From NCBI GenBank assembly GCA_963787425.1, contig CAWBCV010000007.1, positions 372,001 through 436,000 of the forward strand: a stretch of DNA of 64,000 bases. The letters run 5' to 3'. The first letter of the stretch is position 1; every line of letters begins with the position of its first letter. This DNA is from AP-15 sp963787425. GTDB taxonomy: Bacteria; Pseudomonadota; Alphaproteobacteria; ATCC43930; CGMCC-115725. The notes under the pieces are model-generated. The model was not told the origin of the DNA and searched no databases. It worked only from the letters and a program-made list of their open reading frames with translations. Shown piece by piece: positions 26,063 to 35,566 of the stretch. The translations under genes and the position numbers were made by a program.

Positions 26063-27314
26063 CGACCAGGCTGCGCGCATAGGCCCGCGCCTCGAACGGG
26101 CGCAAATCGTCGGCGGTTTCGCCGACCCCGATCGCGTGGATCGGAATCCCGTATTTTTCGGCCAAGGACACCAGCACACCGCCGCGCGCGGTGCCGTCGA
26201 GCTTGGTCATGACGATGCCGGTGACGCCGACCATCTCGCGAAAGATTTCCGCCTGCGCGTGCGCGTTCTGGCCGGTCGTTGCATCGAGCACGAGCAGCAC
26301 CGAATGCGGCGTTTGCGGATCGACCTTCTTCAGGACGCGGACGATCTTCTGCAACTCCGACATCAGATTGGCCTTATTGTGCAGCCGCCCGGCGGTATCG
26401 ATCAGCAGAATGTCGCTGCCCTCGGCGCGCGCTTGCTCGAAAGCCTCGAAGGCAAGCCCCGCCGCATCCGATCCAGGCGGCTTAGCGACGACCCGGCAGC
26501 CGGTCTGCTCGCCCCAGATCTGCAATTGCTCGACCCCCGCGGCGCGGAACGTGTCGCCGGCTGCGAGCACCACATCGTGTCCGGAGTCCCGGTATTGCTT
26601 TGCGAGCTTGGCGATCGTCGTTGTCTTGCCGCTGCCGTTGACACCGACGACGAGAATGACAAACGGCTTGCGGGTGAGGTCGAGCCGCAGCGGCTTCGTC
26701 ACTGGTTCGATCAGCCGGATGACTTCCTCAGCGAGCGCGCCGCGGACCTCCTCGGGTGATACCTCCTGGTTGAAGCGGGTTCGGCGCAGCTCTTCGGTGA
26801 CTTCGGCGGCGATGCCGACTCCCATATCGCTCGCGATCAGCAATTCTTCGAGCTCCGAGAGCGCCACATCATCGAGCCGGCGGCGGTTGAAGATCGTGTT
26901 GATGCCCGCGTTCAGCCGCTCCGAGCTGCGCGCCATCCCCGCCTTGAGGCGGACGAACCAGCCGAGACGTTCCTGAGTTTCGGTGTTCCCGGGAGGAACG
27001 GCGGCCGGCGCGGCCTCTATCGGCTCGGGCTCGGAGGGCTCTGCGGGTTCGGCTTGTTCCGGGTGCGCCGGCGACACGCCGCGCCGCCGGAAACCGCCGC
27101 TCCACAGCCCGCGCTCCTGCTGGTCCGCATGGCTAGAAGGAGCCTCCGCAGCGGAATTCTCGGGCGCGTCGGGTTCGGGTGCAGGCGCCGGTTGCAATTC
27201 CGCAACTGCCGTCTCCTCCTCCGGCTTACGGTTTTCTGTGTCTTCCGCGACGGTATCGGCTCCCCGATCGGGTCCTGGAACCGGTCCAGAAGCGGAGCGT
27301 CTCCGGAACCTCAT
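26049..27314 (-). CDS. ftsY: Signal recognition particle receptor FtsY
   Basis: A 421-residue SRP receptor GTPase that docks ribosome-SRP complexes at the inner membrane. An acidic, Glu/Pro/Ala-rich A domain (residues ~15-115) precedes the N helices (WFVRLKAGMARSSERLNAGI) and the G domain, with G1 GVNGSGKTTT, DTFRAAGVEQL, G3 DTAGRLHN and G4 TKLDGTARGG. It starts at ATG 27314 and overlaps the mtaB stop by four bases (ATGA), so translation is probably coupled. Its last codons lie in the tandem repeat array. Confidence 0.95.
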   Translation of the reverse strand: MRFRRRSASGPVPGPDRGADTVAEDTENRKPEEETAVAELQPAPAPEPDAPENSAAEAPSSHADQQERGLWSGGFRRRGVSPAHPEQAEPAEPSEPEPIEAAPAAVPPGNTETQERLGWFVRLKAGMARSSERLNAGINTIFNRRRLDDVALSELEELLIASDMGVGIAAEVTEELRRTRFNQEVSPEEVRGALAEEVIRLIEPVTKPLRLDLTRKPFVILVVGVNGSGKTTTIAKLAKQYRDSGHDVVLAAGDTFRAAGVEQLQIWGEQTGCRVVAKPPGSDAAGLAFEAFEQARAEGSDILLIDTAGRLHNKANLMSELQKIVRVLKKVDPQTPHSVLLVLDATTGQNAHAQAEIFREMVGVTGIVMTKLDGTARGGVLVSLAEKYGIPIHAIGVGETADDLRPFEARAYARSLVGLEP

Positions 27315-28540
27315 TGAACTGCTGCTCCGATAAGATTGCGACCGCTGACCCCGACCAGGCGCATCCGCCGGACCGACCCCACGTCCCCCGACCCCGTGAA
27401 GCTCACCGGCGCATAGAAGGCGGCGCGGCCCGTGCCGGGTCGCTCGATCAGTACATCGGTTTCGCTGCCGACCCGAGCAGAAAGTTCTGCGGCGAAAGCG
27501 GCCCGCCCTGCTGCCCGCAGCCTCGCGGCGCGCTCCTTGATCACTTCGCCGGGCAGTTGCGGCATGCGGGCGGCGGGCGTTTCTGCCCGCACGCTGTAGG
27601 GGAACACATGAACAAAGGCGAGCCCGGATTCGCCAATCAGGTCGAGGGTATGGCGGAACATCTCCTCCGTCTCGGTCGGAAACCCGGCGATCAGGTCGGC
27701 GCCGAGCGCCACCTCGGGACGCAATTCTCGGGCGCGCTGCGCAACAGCTATCGCTTGATCGCGGGAATGGCGCCGCTTCATGCGCTTTAAGATCAGGTCG
27801 TCGCCGGCCTGCAATGACAGGTGGAGGTGCGGCATCAGCCGCTCTTCTTCGGCCAGCAACCGCCAAAGTTCAGCGTCGATTTCGGCCGGGTCGAGGGAGG
27901 AGAGGCGCAAACGCTGCAGTTCGGGTACGGCGGCAAGCAGCCGCCTCACCATCTGTCCGAGGCTGGGTCTTCCGGGCAGGTCGGCCCCATAGGCGGTCAG
28001 ATCGACACCCGTCAGTACGATCTCCCGGTAACCGGCCGCGACCAGGCGGCGCGCCTGATCGGCGATCACCCCCATCGGGACCGATCGGCTAGCCCCGCGA
28101 GCATAGGGTATGATGCAAAAAGTACAGCGGTGATCGCAGCCCTGCTGGACCTGCAGAAACGCGCGGCATTTGCCTTCGAACCCATCGACCAGGTGCGGCG
28201 CGTCTTCGTTCGGATCGGGCGGCGCAGCCTCATCTGGCAGATAGCTCCGCGGCGACAACTTGGCTTGATTGTCGAGTACGTGGTCCACTTCGGGCAGCGC
28301 CGCATAGCGTTCCGGCGACAGATGGGCGGCGCAGCCCGTTACGACAATTCTTGCCTTGGGGTGCCGGCGGCGCGCGCGGCGGATCGCCTGTCGCGCTTGC
28401 CGCTCGGCCTCGGCGGTAACCGCGCAGGTATTGACGATGACCGCACCGGTCAGCCCGGCAGCGGCCGCGGCACCGCGAATGACCTCGGATTCGAACGCGT
28501 TCAGCCGGCAACCGAACGTGATGACCTCATTGTACTGCAT
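27311..28540 (-). CDS. mtaB: tRNA t6A37 methylthiotransferase
   Basis: A 409-residue radical-SAM enzyme that converts t6A37 to ms2t6A37 in ANN-decoding tRNAs. The N-terminal UPF0004 domain has its three cysteines (FGCRLN, NTCAVT, VTGCAAH). The radical-SAM cluster motif CDHRCTFC (CxxxCxxC) follows, and the protein ends in a TRAM-like domain. ATG 28540 is used; it lies 5 bases from the dapF stop (28546) on the same strand. The dapF-mtaB-ftsY order is common in alphaproteobacteria. Confidence 0.93.
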   Translation of the reverse strand: MQYNEVITFGCRLNAFESEVIRGAAAAAGLTGAVIVNTCAVTAEAERQARQAIRRARRRHPKARIVVTGCAAHLSPERYAALPEVDHVLDNQAKLSPRSYLPDEAAPPDPNEDAPHLVDGFEGKCRAFLQVQQGCDHRCTFCIIPYARGASRSVPMGVIADQARRLVAAGYREIVLTGVDLTAYGADLPGRPSLGQMVRRLLAAVPELQRLRLSSLDPAEIDAELWRLLAEEERLMPHLHLSLQAGDDLILKRMKRRHSRDQAIAVAQRARELRPEVALGADLIAGFPTETEEMFRHTLDLIGESGLAFVHVFPYSVRAETPAARMPQLPGEVIKERAARLRAAGRAAFAAELSARVGSETDVLIERPGTGRAAFYAPVSFTGSGDVGSVRRMRLVGVSGRNLIGAAVQ

Positions 28541-28545
28541 AACGC

Positions 28546-29385
28546 TCAGCCCGCGCCCAGCAGATCGGCGTCGAACGCGCCCTCGAAGCTCAGCGTTGCC
28601 GGCCCCGTCATGATCACGTGGCCATCCTCGCGCCAAGCTATTTCGAGGCTGCCGCCATCGAGTTCGACGTCGGCGCGGCGCTCTGTGAGCCCCCGGCGGT
28701 GGGCGGCAACGAGCGCGGCGCAGGCGCCGGTGCCGCAAGCCCGGGTGATCCCGGCGCCTCGTTCCCATACGCGCAGCCGGATGCGGCGGCGATCACGGAT
28801 TTCGGCGATACCGATATTTGCGCGTTCCGGAAAGAGCGGGTGATGTTCGAGGGGCGGCCCAAGCGCTTCGAGATCGATGGTGTCGACGTCATCAACAAAA
28901 AAGGTCGCGTGCGGGTTGCCGATGTTTGTGCAGACCGCCTCCGTCAGCGGACCCGATGTCAAGTCGACCCGAACGGTGTCCATCGCGCGCGCCAGCGGGA
29001 TCTCGTGCCAAGCCGTTCGCGCCGGTCCCATATCGACTGCAAAAGACCCGTCGCCCAGCGCCTCCGCCTCGAGCAGACCCGCCGCGGTCTGGATCCGCAC
29101 CCGGGAGTCCCGAGTCTCGCGGTACAGCAGGTCGGCGACGCACCGTGTGGCATTGCCGCAGGCCTCGGCCTCGCTGCCATCGGCATTGCGGATGCGCATC
29201 AAGACCTGGGCCGCCGGATGGCGCGGCGGCTCGATCAGGATGACCTGATCACATCCGATGCCGGTCCGGCGATCTGCCAACCTCCGCGCGGCTGCGACAC
29301 CGAAAGGGATCGCGCCGCGGCGAAAATCGAGCACGACAAAATCGTTGCCGAGCCCATGCATCTTGAGAAACGGGACTTTCCCCAT
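28546..29385 (-). CDS. dapF: Diaminopimelate epimerase
   Basis: A 279-residue PLP-independent epimerase making meso-DAP from LL-DAP for lysine and peptidoglycan. N-terminus MHGLGNDFVVLDFRRG is typical. Both catalytic cysteines are present, in EACGNATRCVA and RACGTGACAAL. It is first in the dapF-mtaB-ftsY operon. The next step, lysA, lies 33 kb away in this window. Confidence 0.96.
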   Translation of the reverse strand: MGKVPFLKMHGLGNDFVVLDFRRGAIPFGVAAARRLADRRTGIGCDQVILIEPPRHPAAQVLMRIRNADGSEAEACGNATRCVADLLYRETRDSRVRIQTAAGLLEAEALGDGSFAVDMGPARTAWHEIPLARAMDTVRVDLTSGPLTEAVCTNIGNPHATFFVDDVDTIDLEALGPPLEHHPLFPERANIGIAEIRDRRRIRLRVWERGAGITRACGTGACAALVAAHRRGLTERRADVELDGGSLEIAWREDGHVIMTGPATLSFEGAFDADLLGAG

Positions 29386-29463
29386 CGCGCCGCTTATATG
29401 GCGGCACGGACGGCTCTGTCCATCGCCGCAGAGACCCGGCGGCGGACAAGAGCGTGCTGTGTG

Positions 29464-29898
29464 TCAGTTCATCGTATAATGCGCCGCACCAGAGCTCGCG
29501 TGTCTGGCGCCCGATTTGCCATGCTTCGCGCTCGTCGTCCTGTACCCTTTGCCGCCTCCCCAGCCCGCAGCGTGCGTCGAGTACCCTCTGCCCGCTTCAT
29601 GTCGGCCGGATCTTTGGCCAACGGCGTATCGGCCATGCAGTCCGCTATGGGTGTGGGCCGAGCGGGTGCCCTCGGATGTCGGCCGCGCCGGGGCCATCTC
29701 ATCTACGGCAGACCAGTCGCGCGGGGTTGTGTCCGCGGTCCTGGCGGATACTGGAGCGGTCTCGTTGGCGAAGTAACTCGGCGTGTCGTCCGACGGGCTG
29801 AAATTCTTCGAACCGTAGTCGGGAAGTTCCACGGCGAGCGCCGGCAGGCACGCAAAGGTGAGCGCACCCGCGAGAAAGGTGATCGTCAGCTTTAACAT
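29464..29898 (-). CDS. Small secreted Gly/His/Ser-rich protein, unknown function
   Basis: A 144-residue product from ATG 29898 with a GGGGGAA ribosome site upstream. A clear signal peptide (MLKLTITFLAGALTFACLPALA) is followed by a low-complexity, basic, Gly/His/Ser/Thr-rich body (RSAHTHSGLHGRYA, GWGGGKGYRT). I recognise no domain. It is probably periplasmic or cell-surface. Confidence 0.6.
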   Translation of the reverse strand: MLKLTITFLAGALTFACLPALAVELPDYGSKNFSPSDDTPSYFANETAPVSARTADTTPRDWSAVDEMAPARPTSEGTRSAHTHSGLHGRYAVGQRSGRHEAGRGYSTHAAGWGGGKGYRTTSAKHGKSGARHASSGAAHYTMN

Positions 29899-30057
29899 TG
29901 CAGTTCCCCCTGCCTTCTCCATAGCTGGATGACGGGGGAACGCCAACTTGGTGCTGCTAACCCGCGGAATCCGGTAGTGCGGATCGGTGCCGGACGTAGA
30001 TGTTCGATAGAATTGCCATCGCCTGCCTTCCATACCAGACCCGTATCAGGTTACATT

Positions 30058-30531
30058 TCACGCCGGGTCGGCTGCAGGCCGGCATTTGACTAAACGCAGC
30101 GGCGTGTAGGTCAGCGCCACCGCGTGGTCCTGTTTGACGACGCGGGTGCGGGTGCGCACCAGACCGCGGTCGGGGCGGCTCTTGCTGCGGCGTGCCTCGA
30201 CGACCTCGCATTCGGCATGGATCGTGTCGCCGGCGAAGACCGGGTTCTCGACATTGAGCTCCATGTGCAGAAAGGCAAAGCCGGTGTGCTGCATCGTCGA
30301 CTGCACCAGCAGCCCCTCGGCAAAGGCGTAAACGAGCGCCGCCGGCGCCAGACGCTGTTTGATGTCCGATTCATGCGCGAGGAATTCGAGGTTGGTGAAC
30401 AGCACCTCGACCATGCCGGTGCAGTTGACGAAATTGGTGATGTCGGCCTCGGTGACGGTGCGCCCAATTGTCTTGAACTGCCGTCCGACCGGCAAATCCT
30501 CGAAATAAAAGCCTATCCCCACCGTCTCCAT
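30058..30531 (-). CDS. MaoC-like hotdog-fold dehydratase
   Basis: A 157-residue single-hotdog protein: YFEDLPVGRQFKTIGRTVTEADITNF, then HMELNVENPVFAGDTIHAECEVVE and TRVVKQDHAVALTYTPLRLVK. This layout fits MaoC/FkbR2-like acyl-CoA hydratases. The hydratase signature with Asp and His (AxxSxxxNPxHxD) is not clearly visible, so enzymatic activity is uncertain. It shares its strand with the epimerase gene located upstream. Confidence 0.75.
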   Translation of the reverse strand: METVGIGFYFEDLPVGRQFKTIGRTVTEADITNFVNCTGMVEVLFTNLEFLAHESDIKQRLAPAALVYAFAEGLLVQSTMQHTGFAFLHMELNVENPVFAGDTIHAECEVVEARRSKSRPDRGLVRTRTRVVKQDHAVALTYTPLRLVKCRPAADPA

Positions 30532-30567
30532 CCCGTCCTCCCCGAACGAGTAATTCCCGATTCCATC

Positions 30568-30646
30568 GTCATCCCCGCGAAAGCGGGGGCTCCAGAGTTT
30601 CTAGTGCAGAGCTTGCCATCCTGGATTCCCGCTTTTGCAGGAATGA
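30568..30646. repeat. Paired REP palindromes (BIME-like)
   Basis: CCCCGC-gaaa-GCGGGG (30573-30588, preceded by CGTCAT) and ATTCCCGC-ttt-TGCAGGAAT (30625-30643, followed by GAC) are oppositely oriented members of one palindrome family, separated by ~36 bases. They lie between the epimerase and MaoC-like genes. Confidence 0.7.
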
Positions 30647-30747
30647 CTAGGAAAACTGCCAGCCTTCAACCGATGTTCCCAGAAGGCCCCAATAGCGCGC
30701 AGCGAACCGCGGCCGCTGCCCCGCGAGTTGTGGGCAGAGGCGCTTCG

Positions 30748-31689
30748 TTACCGGTCGGCGACAGGCGGCAGGCCGGCTTCGCGGCGGGTATCATTGATGA
30801 TCTGCATTACGCGCTGCCGGTAGGGCAGATACTGCAGTCCGAATTCCTGTATTAAGCGGCTATTGTCGATCAGGTAATTGCCCGAGGTCTCCTTGCCGCC
30901 GGTTTCGTGCGCGAAGGTGATTTGTGCGTCAGGCAAGAACTCGCGCACGAGATTAGCGAGATCGCCCAGGCTGATGGCGGTGCCGCCGGAATTGTAGACC
31001 GCGTACCTCGGCTTGTCGGTCAGCAACACCCGGGCGAACACTTCGGCGATATCGTCGACATGGACCGGGCAGCGCATCGCGTCCTTGTACGGGAAGGAGA
31101 TCGCCTCACCGCGCGCCGGGAACGTGATGCATTTGACGTGGTCGACCGAGCCGACGATCTTGTCGGGGCCGGTTACGTTGGCGGGGCGGATCGCGGTGAT
31201 CTCCATGCCATATTTCTCGCGGTAGTCCTGCGCCTGCCATTCGTTGAAGATCTTGTGCATCGCGTATTGGACGTGGCCGTGCCGGAAATCGTCCTCATTG
31301 ACCACACGGTCGCCGTAGAAATGCTGCTCGCCGCTCACCGCCAGCGAACTCGCGAACACCACCCGGTTGACCCCGCAAAGACGCGCCGCCTCGAAGCAAT
31401 TGTCCATGCCGACGATGTTGAGCTTGGTCGCGACATGTGGAGCGTGCTCGCTGCCGAGAAAATAGGCGAGATTGACGACGCGCGACGGTTTCGCCGCGAC
31501 GGTGACCGCCATGACATCATCGAACTGCGTGACGTCGCCGCGCACGACACGGACTTGGTTACCCAGTTGCCCGTAGGACGCCGTGCCGGGGTTCAGGTCC
31601 ATGCACACGACTTCTTCACCGCGCTGCGCCAGTAGCGGCACGAGACGTCGGCCGATAAACCCGGTCCCGCCGAGGATCAACGTCGACAT
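30748..31689 (-). CDS. NAD-dependent epimerase/dehydratase (extended SDR)
   Basis: A 313-residue extended short-chain dehydrogenase. It has the nucleotide motif GGTGFIG, an Asp (MDLNPG) that prefers NAD(H), the catalytic Ser in FASSLAVSGEQH and YxxxK in YAMHK. Sugar-nucleotide epimerases and related hydroxysteroid-type dehydrogenases share this pattern; the substrate is unknown. ATG 31689 is the start, as the longer frame to 31758 would overlap the divergent promoter region. Confidence 0.85.
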   Translation of the reverse strand: MSTLILGGTGFIGRRLVPLLAQRGEEVVCMDLNPGTASYGQLGNQVRVVRGDVTQFDDVMAVTVAAKPSRVVNLAYFLGSEHAPHVATKLNIVGMDNCFEAARLCGVNRVVFASSLAVSGEQHFYGDRVVNEDDFRHGHVQYAMHKIFNEWQAQDYREKYGMEITAIRPANVTGPDKIVGSVDHVKCITFPARGEAISFPYKDAMRCPVHVDDIAEVFARVLLTDKPRYAVYNSGGTAISLGDLANLVREFLPDAQITFAHETGGKETSGNYLIDNSRLIQEFGLQYLPYRQRVMQIINDTRREAGLPPVADR

Positions 31690-31778
31690 AGGTGTTGTCT
31701 CCCTATAGCTATGCGGATTGCCCGCCTTGACGTTATCCCGGCCGCCACCCATGGGCAACGACCCTGTAACAGAAAACC

Positions 31779-32417
31779 ATGACTCAAATTACGACCAGCT
31801 TCTGGTGGGTGCGGCACGCGCCGGTGGCGCATGGCGGCCGGATCTACGGCCAGATCGATCTTTCCTGCGACTGTTCCGAAACGGCGTTGTTTACCGGCCT
31901 CGCGGAAAAGCTGCCGGGCAGCGCAATCTGGGTGACCAGCAACCTGCGGCGCACCCACGAGACGGCCGCGGCGATCGTCCGCGCCGGGCTCTCCGGACCG
32001 ACGCTGATCCCCGGCCCCGAGGTCATCATGATGCCGGACCTCGCCGAACAGGATTTCGGTAAGTGGCAGGGCCTTACCTATGAGGAGCTGCAAGCGTCCC
32101 GTGCCGGCGATTTCCACCGCTTCTGGCACGCGCCGGCCCACGAGACGCCACCGGGCGGCGAGACTTTCGTCGCGGTCATCGAGCGGGTGTCGCGGGCAAT
32201 CCACCGGCTGGTCGAGACCCATCCCGGACGCGACATCCTCGCCGTCGCGCATGGCGGCACGATCCGCGCCGCGCTGGCATTGGCGCTCGACCTCGACCCC
32301 GAAGCCGCGCTCGCCTTCACGATCGAGAATTGCTCGATCACCCGCATCGACCGGATCGATGGCCCCGGCATGGGTCACGGCTGGCGCGTCGCCCGAGTGA
32401 ACCAGCCTCCCCGCTGA
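31779..32417 (+). CDS. Histidine phosphatase family protein
   Basis: A 212-residue phosphoglycerate-mutase-like protein. The phosphohistidine motif is WVRHAPVAHGG, the second-site arginine is in TSNLRRTHETA, the acid in LAEQDFGKWQG, and the second histidine in VAHGGTIRAAL. These give a complete branch-1 active site. It could be an alpha-ribazole phosphatase or a general phosphatase. It is divergent from the epimerase and followed by the solute-binding-protein array. Confidence 0.85.
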   Translation: MTQITTSFWWVRHAPVAHGGRIYGQIDLSCDCSETALFTGLAEKLPGSAIWVTSNLRRTHETAAAIVRAGLSGPTLIPGPEVIMMPDLAEQDFGKWQGLTYEELQASRAGDFHRFWHAPAHETPPGGETFVAVIERVSRAIHRLVETHPGRDILAVAHGGTIRAALALALDLDPEAALAFTIENCSITRIDRIDGPGMGHGWRVARVNQPPR

Positions 32418-32565
32418 GGGGGGTGCCCGGGCGCGTAAGCATGGTACCGCAACCCTGGATGAACAAGTTGACCCCATCGTGGGGTGGGTGCAAGCTGCGC
32501 CTGTCAACAGAAAAAATCGCGCCCGCGAAGGGTCGCGTGGCGCCAGAGCAGGAAGGAAAACGGAC

Positions 32566-33937
32566 ATGGGAAACCTGAGCCGGCGATCGGTGCTTCGCAG
32601 CTCGCTGGGTTTGGCAGCGGTCGGGACATTGGCGCGCCCCTTTGTCGCAAATGCTGTCGCGACGACGGCCACGGTGTGGTGGGCGCAGGGCTTCGTCCAG
32701 GAAGAGGACGAGGCGTTCACCAAGATGGTCGCCGATTACCAGAAGGCCAGCGGCAACACGCTCGACTACAGCATCATTCCTTTTGCGCCGGAGCGGCAGA
32801 AGATCGTTTCGGCAGTGACGAGCGGCGTCGTCCCCGACTTGTTCCAGAACAACCCGGCCGAAATCATCGCGCTCTATGCCTGGGACGACAAGCTGCTCGA
32901 TGTCAGCGACGTCGTCGAAACACAGAAGGAGGGGTTCACGGAGACCGCGTTGCTAAACACCTATTGCTACAACAACGCGGAGAAGAAGCGCAGTTTTTAT
33001 GGTGTTCCCTATCAGACCGCGGTATTGCCGAACCACGTCTGGAAATCATTGGTCGAGAAAGCCGGGTACAAAATAGAAGACATCCCCAAGACCTGGGATG
33101 CTTATTATGATTTCTTCAAGGAGGCGCAGAAGAAGCTGCGCGAACAGCATGTGCGCAACGTCTATGGGCTCGGTCTACAGGTAACGACCAACGGCGTCGA
33201 TCCCAACAACACCTTCCATTATTTCCTGATCGCCTATGGCGGGCAGGACATCGTAACCAAAGACGGCAAATTGCATCTCGACGATCCGAAGGTGAAACAG
33301 GCGGTGATTAAGGCGCTGACCTACCCGACCACCGCCTATAAAGAAGGCTTTGTGCCGCCGGGCGCGATTAATTGGAACGATGCCGACGACAACAATGCTT
33401 TTCACGCCAAGACGATCGTGATGGATCTCGACGGCACGATTTCGACCGAGGTCGCGCTCTACCACAAGAAAGATGAGTACGACGATGTCGTCACAATGGG
33501 CCTGCCGCTAAGCAACGACGGCAAACCGGTGCCAAGCCACGCCACCAACGCTTGCGGACTGATCCCGAAAGGCGCGAAAAACGTGGAGGTAGCAAAGGAG
33601 TTTTTGAAGTATTTGATCCAGCCGAAAGTCAACAACGAGTATCTGAAGACCGGCCTCGGCCGAAACATTCCGGCCACACCCTCGATCGTCAAGGATGATC
33701 CGTGGTGGTTCGCCGAATTCTCACCGGGCGGCGTACACCCGTCAGGGCCTGATCGGTGAAACTGTTCCGCAGTATTACTCGTTCAATCCGGCCTATGCTC
33801 AGGTCCAGAACGAGCATGTCTGGGGCACGGGCTGGACCGACATCATGCAGGGTGGGATGTCCCCTGAGGCGGCGGCCGAAAAGGCATTCAAGCGGGTCGA
33901 GGAAATCTTCTCGAAATACCCGATCGCGCAATCCTAA
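32566..33937 (+). CDS. ABC solute-binding protein 1 of 6 (Tat-exported), one frameshift
   Basis: Family 1 extracellular solute-binding protein of ~456 residues after repair. A twin-arginine signal (SRRSVLRSSLGLAAVGTLARP, ANA cleavage) leads to TVWWAQGFVQEED, VTSGVVPDLFQNNP and the array-wide block NWNDADDNNAFHAK. The frame breaks near 33715-33722, giving a false stop at 33759. The true C-terminus (HRAAYTRQGLIGETVPQYYSFNPAYAQVQNEHVWG to IAQS) is in the next frame, ending at 33937. ATG 32566 has a good AGGAAGGA site. It should bind a sugar or polyol-like ligand in the periplasm. Confidence 0.88.
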
Positions 33938-33998
33938 TCGAAAATTGGCCTAATCGAAAATTGACCTAATCGAAGATTGCCCTGATCGCAAAATTGCG
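33935..33998. repeat. Four-copy 16-bp tandem repeat
   Basis: TAATCGAAAATTGGCC, TAATCGAAAATTGACC, TAATCGAAGATTGCCC and TGATCGCAAAATTGCG follow head to tail. The first T is the first base of the stop codon of solute-binding protein 1, so the array has grown from the gene end into the spacer before protein 2. Confidence 0.85.
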
Positions 33999-34057
33999 AG
34001 CCGGCTCCAAGCCGAGGCTCGCCCTAGCGTCTGCAACCCCGGGTCGGCGACCGGCAT

Positions 34058-34086
34058 TTGAGCCGGGCGCGCTGCCGGGCTATAGT
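34058..34086 (+). promoter_or_regulatory. Sigma-70-type promoter before solute-binding protein 2
   Basis: TTGAGC (34058-34063), a 17-base spacer, and TATAGT (34081-34086), 34 bases upstream of the ATG. The same -35/spacer/-10 layout occurs before protein 5 at 40298. Confidence 0.65.
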
Positions 34087-34119
34087 GCCGGCAGGCGGTT
34101 TGATCGGGGAAGGGACGAC

Positions 34120-35490
34120 ATGACGAGAATGACCAGGCGCTCGGTGCTCCGCGGTTCTCTCGGGATCGCGGCCGCCGGCACATTGGCGCGACCGTATGTT
34201 GCCAACGCGGCGGCCACGACCGCGACCGTATGGTGGGTGCAGGGGTTTGCCCATGAAGAGGACATCGCGTTCAACAAGCTCGTCGCCGATTACCAGAAGG
34301 CGAGCGGCAACATGATCGACGCGACGGTCATCCCCTACGCGCCGGGGCGGCAGAAGATCGTCTCGGCGGTAACCAGCGGCGTCGTGCCGGACCTGTTCCA
34401 GAACAACCCGCCCGAGATCACCGCGCTCTTCGCCTGGGAGGACAAGCTCGTCGATGTCAGCGACGTCGTCGAGACGCAGCGTGAGGAATACGCCGAGACG
34501 GCGCTGGCGCTGGTCAACTGCTACAACAACGTAACGAAAAAACGCGGCATCTATGGCGTGCCCTATACGATCGACGTGTTCACCAACCACATCTGGCGGC
34601 AATTGGTCGAAAAGGCGGGTTACAAGATCGACGACATCCCGAAGACCTGGGACGCCTTCTACGATTTCTTCAAAGGCGTGCAGAAGAAATTGCGCGCGTC
34701 GGGGGTGCGCAACGTCTACGGCTTGGGTTTTCAGCTGACCACCAATGGCGGCGACCCGAACTCTTTTTTCGACCAGTGGCTGATCGCTTATGGCGGCCAG
34801 AACATTGTCGGCAAGGACGGCAAACTGCACCTCGACGACCCGCAGGTCAGAGAGGCGGCGATCAAAGTGCTGACCTATCCGACGACCGCCTACAAGGAGG
34901 GCTTTGTGCCGCCCGGCGCGATCAACTGGAACGACGCCGACGACAACAACGCCTTCCACGCCAAAACAATCGTGATGGACCTCGACGGCTCGATCTCCAC
35001 CGAGGTCGCTATCATCGCGAACAAACAGGATTACGACGATATCGTGACGTGGGGGTTGGCCGACAGCAACGAAGGCAAGCCGGTACCGAGCTGGGCGTTC
35101 AGCGTCTGCGGGCTGGTCCCCAAAGGCGCGAAGAACGTCGAGACGGCTAAGGACTTCCTCAAGTATTTGATCCAGCCGGAAGTCTGCAACGAATACCTGA
35201 AAACGGGTCTGGGCCGCCGCGTGCCGGCAATGCCATCGATCGTCAAGAAGGACCCGTGGTGGATGGCAGACCCGCACCGCAAGGCCTACACGACGCAGGC
35301 TCTATTGCGCCCGACCTTGCCGGTGTTCTGGGCCTACAACCCCGCCTATGCCCACGTCCAGAACGAACACGTTTGGCAGACGGCTTGGGCCGACATCATG
35401 CAGAACGGAACAAAGCCGCAGGACGCCGCCGACAAAGCGTTCAAGCGGATCGATGAGATCTTTGCGAAATACCCGATCGAGCAGAGCTGA
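34120..35490 (+). CDS. ABC solute-binding protein 2 of 6 (Tat-exported)
   Basis: A 456-residue paralogue of its neighbours. The Tat signal is MTRRSVLRGSLGIAAAGTLARP with the ANA cleavage site. Mature features are TVWWVQGFAHEED, VTSGVVPDLFQNNPPEITALFAWEDKLVDV and NWNDADDNNAFHAK, ending FAKYPIEQS. The ligand-facing segment differs from copy 1 (GIYGVPYTIDVFTNH against SFYGVPYQTAVLPNH), suggesting a different ligand or affinity. ATG 34120 follows GGGAAGGGAC. It has its own promoter at 34058. Intact frame. Confidence 0.92.
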   Translation: MTRMTRRSVLRGSLGIAAAGTLARPYVANAAATTATVWWVQGFAHEEDIAFNKLVADYQKASGNMIDATVIPYAPGRQKIVSAVTSGVVPDLFQNNPPEITALFAWEDKLVDVSDVVETQREEYAETALALVNCYNNVTKKRGIYGVPYTIDVFTNHIWRQLVEKAGYKIDDIPKTWDAFYDFFKGVQKKLRASGVRNVYGLGFQLTTNGGDPNSFFDQWLIAYGGQNIVGKDGKLHLDDPQVREAAIKVLTYPTTAYKEGFVPPGAINWNDADDNNAFHAKTIVMDLDGSISTEVAIIANKQDYDDIVTWGLADSNEGKPVPSWAFSVCGLVPKGAKNVETAKDFLKYLIQPEVCNEYLKTGLGRRVPAMPSIVKKDPWWMADPHRKAYTTQALLRPTLPVFWAYNPAYAHVQNEHVWQTAWADIMQNGTKPQDAADKAFKRIDEIFAKYPIEQS

Positions 35491-35566
35491 GGAGATTTCA
35501 CCCCGCGTCGGCCTTTCGAGCAATCCGAACGATGGGTCGCCGGCGCGAACCGAGAAGGAGATGCGA

